Assembly: GCA_905221615.1 (NCBI GenBank)
Contig: CAJNDT010002846.1
Location: 124,001-188,000, forward strand
Direction: 5' to 3'
DNA: 64,000 nucleotides
DNA from: Symbiodinium sp. CCMP2592
Lineage: Eukaryota > Sar > Dinophyceae > Suessiales > Symbiodiniaceae
In this document: in pieces, positions 60,301-64,000 of the stretch
How the letters are laid out: every line of letters starts with the position of its first letter
Numbering within the stretch: the stretch's first letter is position 1
Notes under the pieces: generated by a model
The model's input: the letters and a program-made list of their open reading frames with translations, nothing else
Database searches by the model: none
What the model was told of the DNA's origin: nothing
Made by a program: the position numbers and the translations under genes

Positions 60301-60422
60301 CTTAAAGGGTCATGGGACTTAGTAACTAGGGTTATAATTAGGGTAGCTATACTTATAACCATTTATAACCCCCATTAAGCTACTTATCACCTTACTTACT
60401 AAGTCCCATGATCCTCCACGTA
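60301..60422. mobile_element. MITE family E2, copy 3
   Basis: CTTAAAGGGTCATGGGACTT to AAGTCCCATGATCCTCCACG. Confidence 0.8.
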
Positions 60423-60509
60423 GCACTCTCAGATTCCTAAAACCTAAGCAGGAAAAGCTAGCACATCCCTTAAATTCTGCTGTAAACTCTTCGACCCGAC
60501 CGAAAAGCC

Positions 60510-60710
60510 AAATCCCTAAACCCAAACCCCTAAAGCTTAAACCCGAAACCCTTAAGCCTTTAGCCCTTGTAAACCCTTAAACCCTTACATCCTTAAGCCC
60601 TAAAGCCCTTAAGCCCTAAACCCTCCAAGCCCAAACCCCCAAAGCCCCAACGAAAGTTTCGGTGGTCTTCCTTAAACCCCAAACCCTCAAACCCTAAACC
60701 CTTTATGCCC
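60510..60710. repeat. CCCTAAA-like block
   Basis: CCCTTAAACCCTTAAGCCCTAA variants; GACGAAAGTTTCG occurs twice (60650 and 60709). Confidence 0.75.
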
Positions 60711-60783
60711 GACGAAAGTTTCGAGGCTGCTGCTGGATGATGGCCAGGCCAGGGGACAGCTGGTGCCCATCGAGGCCCGGTGA
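60706..60783 (+). CDS. Possible terminal exon
   Basis: Frame SRLLLDDGQARGQLVPIEAR to TGA 60781-60783, G+C-rich, between two telomere-like blocks of opposite orientation. Confidence 0.3.
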   Translation, partial: CPTKVSRLLLDDGQARGQLVPIEAR

Positions 60784-60799
60784 TTCCAAGATTTTCGGA

Positions 60800-61000
60800 T
60801 AGCCGGGTTTAGGGTTTAGAGGTTTAGTTTTGGGGGGTTTAAGGGTTTAGGGGTTTGGTTTTGGAGGGTTTAGGGGTTTCGGGGTTTATTTTTGTGGGGT
60901 TTACGGGTTTGGGGGTTTAGGGTCTAGGGGTTTAGGGTTTCGCGGGTTAGAGTTTCGGGTTTTCGGGTTTAGGAACCCCCTGAACCTAGGACCTAGGAAT
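60800..61000. repeat. TTTAGGG-like block
   Basis: GGGTTTAGGGGTTTAGTTTTGG variants, opposite in orientation to the block before the island. Confidence 0.8.
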
Positions 61001-61043
61001 ATACCTGAACTGTTGAGGGCTGAGTGTAGGTTTAGGGGTTTAG

Positions 61044-61142
61044 GAGAGGAAGTCGGGCGAGCCCACCAGCGGCGAAAGCTGGAAGACAACGGCAGTGGAC
61101 TTTGCTTACCGTAGTGCCCAAGAAGGAAGGGGAAAGCGATGA
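61044..61142 (+). CDS. Possible exon
   Basis: After GGGGTTTAG the frame encodes ERKSGEPTSGESWKTTAVDF then AYRSAQEGRGKR to TGA. A second frame is also open here and longer (LTVVPKKEGESDETPDAPAA). One of the two may be real. Confidence 0.35.
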   Translation, partial: ERKSGEPTSGESWKTTAVDFAYRSAQEGRGKR

Positions 61143-61314
61143 AACGCCTGATGCCCCCGCTGCCCTGCAGCTACGGAGTAGAACATGGTTGATTAGTTCG
61201 ATCACACGTGGTACGTATCCTCTTTTGGTTTGTATAGAGCTTTTTCTCGCAAAGATCCCCCCAAACCATAGTCTACTTCTTACGGCCCGCCAATCGCATC
61301 GGCAGCCATGCTAA

Positions 61315-61465
61315 ACTCTAAACCCGAAACCCCAAACCCTAAACCCTAAACCCCAAACCCTAAGCCCTAAACCCTAAACCCCAAACCCTAAACCCTAAAC
61401 CCCAAACCCTAAACCCTAAACCCTAAAGCCTAAACCCCAAACCCTAAACCCTAAACCCCAAAATG
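61315..61465. repeat. CCCTAAACCCCAAA block
   Basis: Regular alternation of CCCTAAA and CCCCAAA, among the most homogeneous telomere-like tracts here. Confidence 0.9.
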
Positions 61466-61591
61466 CTTCTCGCAGGGCCTCGCCGCAGCCATCGCTGCAG
61501 ATTTGCCACTGCCGCCTTTGCGGTGGCTGTGCCGGTCTCAGGATTTTTCCCAGATCCTCCAAAATCCCTTCTTTTTGGATTACAAGCCTAA
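61463..61591 (+). CDS. Possible small gene, transit-peptide-like
   Basis: ATG to TAA, 42 codons: MLLAGPRRSHRCRFATAAFA then VAVPVSGFFPDPP. Basic then hydrophobic Ala/Val run, like an organelle or secretory leader. CTTCTCGCAG|G within it could instead be an acceptor. Confidence 0.35.
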   Translation: MLLAGPRRSHRCRFATAAFAVAVPVSGFFPDPPKSLLFGLQA

Positions 61592-61659
61592 ATCCTAAAT
61601 TTAAACCCTAGACCCTTTATTCAAGGAATACTACCTTAAGTTATGGTAGGATACCAAAT

Positions 61660-61860
61660 ATGATTGACTGCATATTCCTTAGTGCGGCGAGTTTGAAATA
61701 TCTTGGTTACCAAATTTTGAAGGGTGTAGAGTTCAAGGTTTCGGGCTCAGAGGTTTTGGCGCTTGAGGGGTACGCAGGAGTGTCCAGCGTGCCGCCCAGG
61801 GGTGTCCACTTTCTGGGTGCTCGCTCGTTAAGGGGTTTAAAAGGGATTTTTAGTAAATAA
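61660..61860 (+). CDS. Possible small reading frame, 66 codons
   Basis: ATG to TAA; the first codons derive from a family I fragment (CATATTCCTTAG) and the later part (EVLALEGYAGVSSVPPRGVH) is of mixed composition. No family recognised. Confidence 0.25.
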   Translation: MIDCIFLSAASLKYLGYQILKGVEFKVSGSEVLALEGYAGVSSVPPRGVHFLGARSLRGLKGIFSK

Positions 61861-61891
61861 TCTAGATAGTGTCTTTATCAAGCAAACTTAA

Positions 61892-62002
61892 ATTAAACTC
61901 CTTGACGAGAACCCAGGAAGTGGATCGAAGCTTCCCAGGCGCTTGAGTATGAGTCGTCTTGTCTTTGCCCGCGTCGTTGAGCCCCCGGTCTGTATCCCAT
62001 GA
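61892..62002 (+). CDS. Possible exon
   Basis: Frame LLDENPGSGSKLPRRLSMSR then LVFARVVEPPVCIP to TGA. An internal ATG (MSRLVF) could be a start. No family recognised. Confidence 0.3.
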   Translation: MKLLDENPGSGSKLPRRLSMSRLVFARVVEPPVCIP

Positions 62003-62589
62003 GAAGCCTGGAACAACTGCCATCTGGTACTAGTCTTTATAGTCCCTAGATCATACCCGAAACCCTATTCTAATCATGATAAAGGCCGCTAGATTATGGA
62101 ACCCTTAAATTAATCTTTTATAGAACCTGTTGAAGGAACCCTAGAAGGGAGCCTACTGAAATTATTCACGGCCTTGCTTAATGCCGGTATAGTACAGAGA
62201 CCTTGTAGCAGCCCTTCCATCCCATGTTTAACGGAACTTTTCCAGCCATCTAAAGCCGAAACCCCGAACCGAAACCCTAAAACCTCAAGCCCTAAACCTT
62301 AAAACCTAAATGAAGGCCCCTATATTATTATAGCCCTTTCTGGGAAAGGCGCGAGTTCGGGTTGCGAGAGCTACGATCAGCAAAGTCAGTCTTGTAATAT
62401 CATGGTATCTTTTAGTATGTATACTCAAGTTTATAGTATATGATAGCATATTACAGTTGTATATTATAGTTCATTACAGTTTATCATCGTGAGCTGTAGT
62501 TTGTTATAGTAAATTATGGTACATGATAGCATCCCAGATCTTCCAAAACACCCTAATCTTAGGAGCACTCCTGGAAATAGAGTTTAACG
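62003..62589. other. Stretch without a confident gene
   Basis: Holds part of a family J element (62035-62095), CCCTAAA words near 62270-62300, a short open island at 62341-62397 (WERREFGLRELRSAKSVL) and a TATAGTATATGATAGCATA patch at 62400-62530. Confidence 0.4.
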
Positions 62590-62682
62590 TACAGTAGAAG
62601 CCTAAAAGTTGGAAACGCCCAGAGCCTCCATCCTTAAGAGTGATGTACAGGGAATCCCAGCACTATTTGGCCTTAATCCGGT
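62590..62682. mobile_element. MITE family C, copy 4, right end lost
   Basis: ACAGTAGAAGCCTAAAAGTT to GGCCTTAATCCGGT; the last 30 bases are replaced by TATATTCTTTCATTGAGGGA, a family I end. Confidence 0.75.
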
Positions 62683-62807
62683 ATATTCTTTCATTGAGGG
62701 ATGTTGGAAGATCTGGGAACAACAGCAGCCAGGGTTTAGGCTCTAGGGTATAGGTTTAGGGTTAAGGGTCTGGGGTTTGGGGTTTAGGGTCTACGGTTAG
62801 GGTGTAG

Positions 62808-63083
62808 GGAAGAGCGCTACAGCACACAGCGCGAGCAACATGAAGAAGTAGGCTTTAACCACGACATCTCCAACTCCGCACAAAACGCCATACACCAAAG
62901 CTCCCGCTATGCAACTTCAACTCGAGCCTCCAAGACCAACATCCTGAAACTCACATGAAACCCCTTCCTCCACCAACTCCCCTGCGTTCGCCGAGGGACC
63001 TTGGGTTCCTACCCGCAGTGCATGAAGCTGGGACAGACATAACTTCGAGGCTTTGGCTCTTCGTGATCGATTACACGGCTTGA
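62808..63083 (+). CDS. Possible exon, two overlapping frames
   Basis: After GGTGTAG one frame runs to TGA 62956-62958 (EERYSTQREQHEEVGFNHDI and onward). A second starts at ATG 62955 and runs to TGA 63081-63083 (MKPLPPPTPLRSPRDLGFLP then HEAGTDITSRLWLFVIDY). They overlap as ATGA. Either one is spurious or a frame change has split a single protein. Confidence 0.35.
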
Positions 63084-63120
63084 GAAATTGAATGCCAAGC
63101 CTTAAACCCTGCACCCTAAC

Positions 63121-63195
63121 ACCGCAAAGTCTGTCCAGGCTAGACCGTACTCACCCTTTTCTAGGGTCCTGGGAGTAGAGGACATCCGCCGGTGA
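63121..63195 (+). CDS. Possible exon
   Basis: Frame TAKSVQARPYSPFSRVLGVE then DIRR; CCG|GTGATT near the end is a possible donor. Confidence 0.25.
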   Translation, partial: TAKSVQARPYSPFSRVLGVEDIRR

Positions 63196-63275
63196 TTTAC
63201 ACTACGTTGCGGGATGGACAAAGGCATTGGTGATAGGAAATCTTAGAGGAACCCTTGTAGGACCCTCAAGGCCAA

Positions 63276-63347
63276 GACCCTCCTGAGGAGTATGCCGTCT
63301 CGCACCTGCAGCGCCACGACCTCTACAGCGAGGCGTCGTTCCTTTGA
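63276..63347 (+). CDS. Possible terminal exon
   Basis: Frame DPPEEYAVSHLQRHDLYSEA then SFL and TGA. Acidic and polar; the frame is closed upstream near 63270. No family recognised. Confidence 0.3.
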   Translation, partial: DPPEEYAVSHLQRHDLYSEASFL

Positions 63348-64000
63348 AGGGCTCCTTTAAGGCTTCTGTAAGCTTACTAAAGGGGGTTGAGGGTATAGGG
63401 GTTAGGGTTTGGCAGTTTAAGGGCTTGCGAGTTCCGCGGTTTGGGAATCAAGGGATTTAGGACTCAAGGTTTCGGGTACAATTTTTCAGGTCTGGGGACA
63501 GCGATCCATCAGATATGACAAACGGGAGTCGAAGGGTTACTACGAGGTTATAAACCCTACACCCCAAACCCCTAAATCCTAAACCCTAAACTATACTACA
63601 GGGGCATACTATAGGAGTCATAGGTTTTAGAATAAGGCTTGAAGGTTCATGGGGGAGGAGATGATAGGGGCTTATTATAAGCAGGTTAATATGATGGCTA
63701 CCATAAGGGTTCTAGTTTAGGGCAGTTTAGGCAGTGGTGTTTGAGTAGCTCGACTGCAGCTGTTCTGGACTGTAGGGCTAGATTGCTGATGAGTTGAGTT
63801 CTGAGTAAGGCAGGCATCATGTAGCTACAAGCAGAAGTTGAGTCTCAATACGATGTAAGAGTTTCATTTCTAGTTCCCTGGTAATTACTGTCCTCAACGC
63901 ATGTGCTCACCAAATCCCTCAGGAGCCCTATACACTTGCCAAACCCATTAAAGTAAACCCCACTTCACAACACTTCACTCGCTTCGTCCTTGTCAACACC
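63348..64000. other. Right end of window, no confident gene
   Basis: CCTTTAAGG palindromic words at 63345-63380, TTTAGGG words at 63400-63480, CCCTAAA words at 63555-63590, then unique sequence. No family or splice-supported island was found. Confidence 0.4.

Overview
The window looks like nuclear DNA of a dinoflagellate, most likely a Symbiodiniaceae-type alga. The evidence is: degenerate telomere-type repeats (TTTAGGG/CCCTAAA) scattered through about 54 kb; a PPR gene built from the SYNATISACEK-style repeats typical of dinoflagellates; introns with GC-AG as well as GT-AG ends; a Copia element of the type common in these genomes; one sequence resembling a relic of the dinoflagellate spliced leader; and recognisable coding sequence on the + strand only, as expected for unidirectional gene arrays.

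Layout. Positions 1-9.7 kb hold the 3' part of a Ty1/Copia-like retrotransposon: end of the integrase region, reverse transcriptase, RNase H, then an unusually long third reading frame with SGNH-hydrolase-like, KptA/Tpt1-like and zinc-ribbon segments. From 9.7 to 42.6 kb the DNA is a mosaic of telomere-like repeats, short inverted-repeat elements (MITE-like, at least 14 families by eye), microsatellites, a 2.3-kb satellite with higher-order structure, and many short open islands that may be exons but mostly match no family I recognise. From 42.6 to 54.8 kb are the best host genes: a three-exon gene for a ubiquitin-like plus acyl-carrier-protein fusion (42751-43635), a multi-exon PPR gene broken by a MITE (45277-48483), and a two-exon protein-kinase-like gene with a plastid-type leader (53351-54798). 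From 55 to 58.2 kb there is a GGGAATTTA array fused to an AATACT-rich tract, with a copied 144-bp segment joining them. From 58.2 to 64 kb the MITE, telomere-repeat and exon-island mosaic resumes.

How firm this is. The Copia domains, PPR repeats, ACP motif, inverted repeats and satellites are read directly. The exon islands are inferred from an open frame plus splice-like borders. An open frame of 40 codons is not rare by chance, and one equally good-looking island (47311-47405) lies inside a well-supported intron, so islands without homology carry low confidence. Islands that share no family are not claimed to belong to one gene. MITE families are labelled A to R here only for cross-reference.
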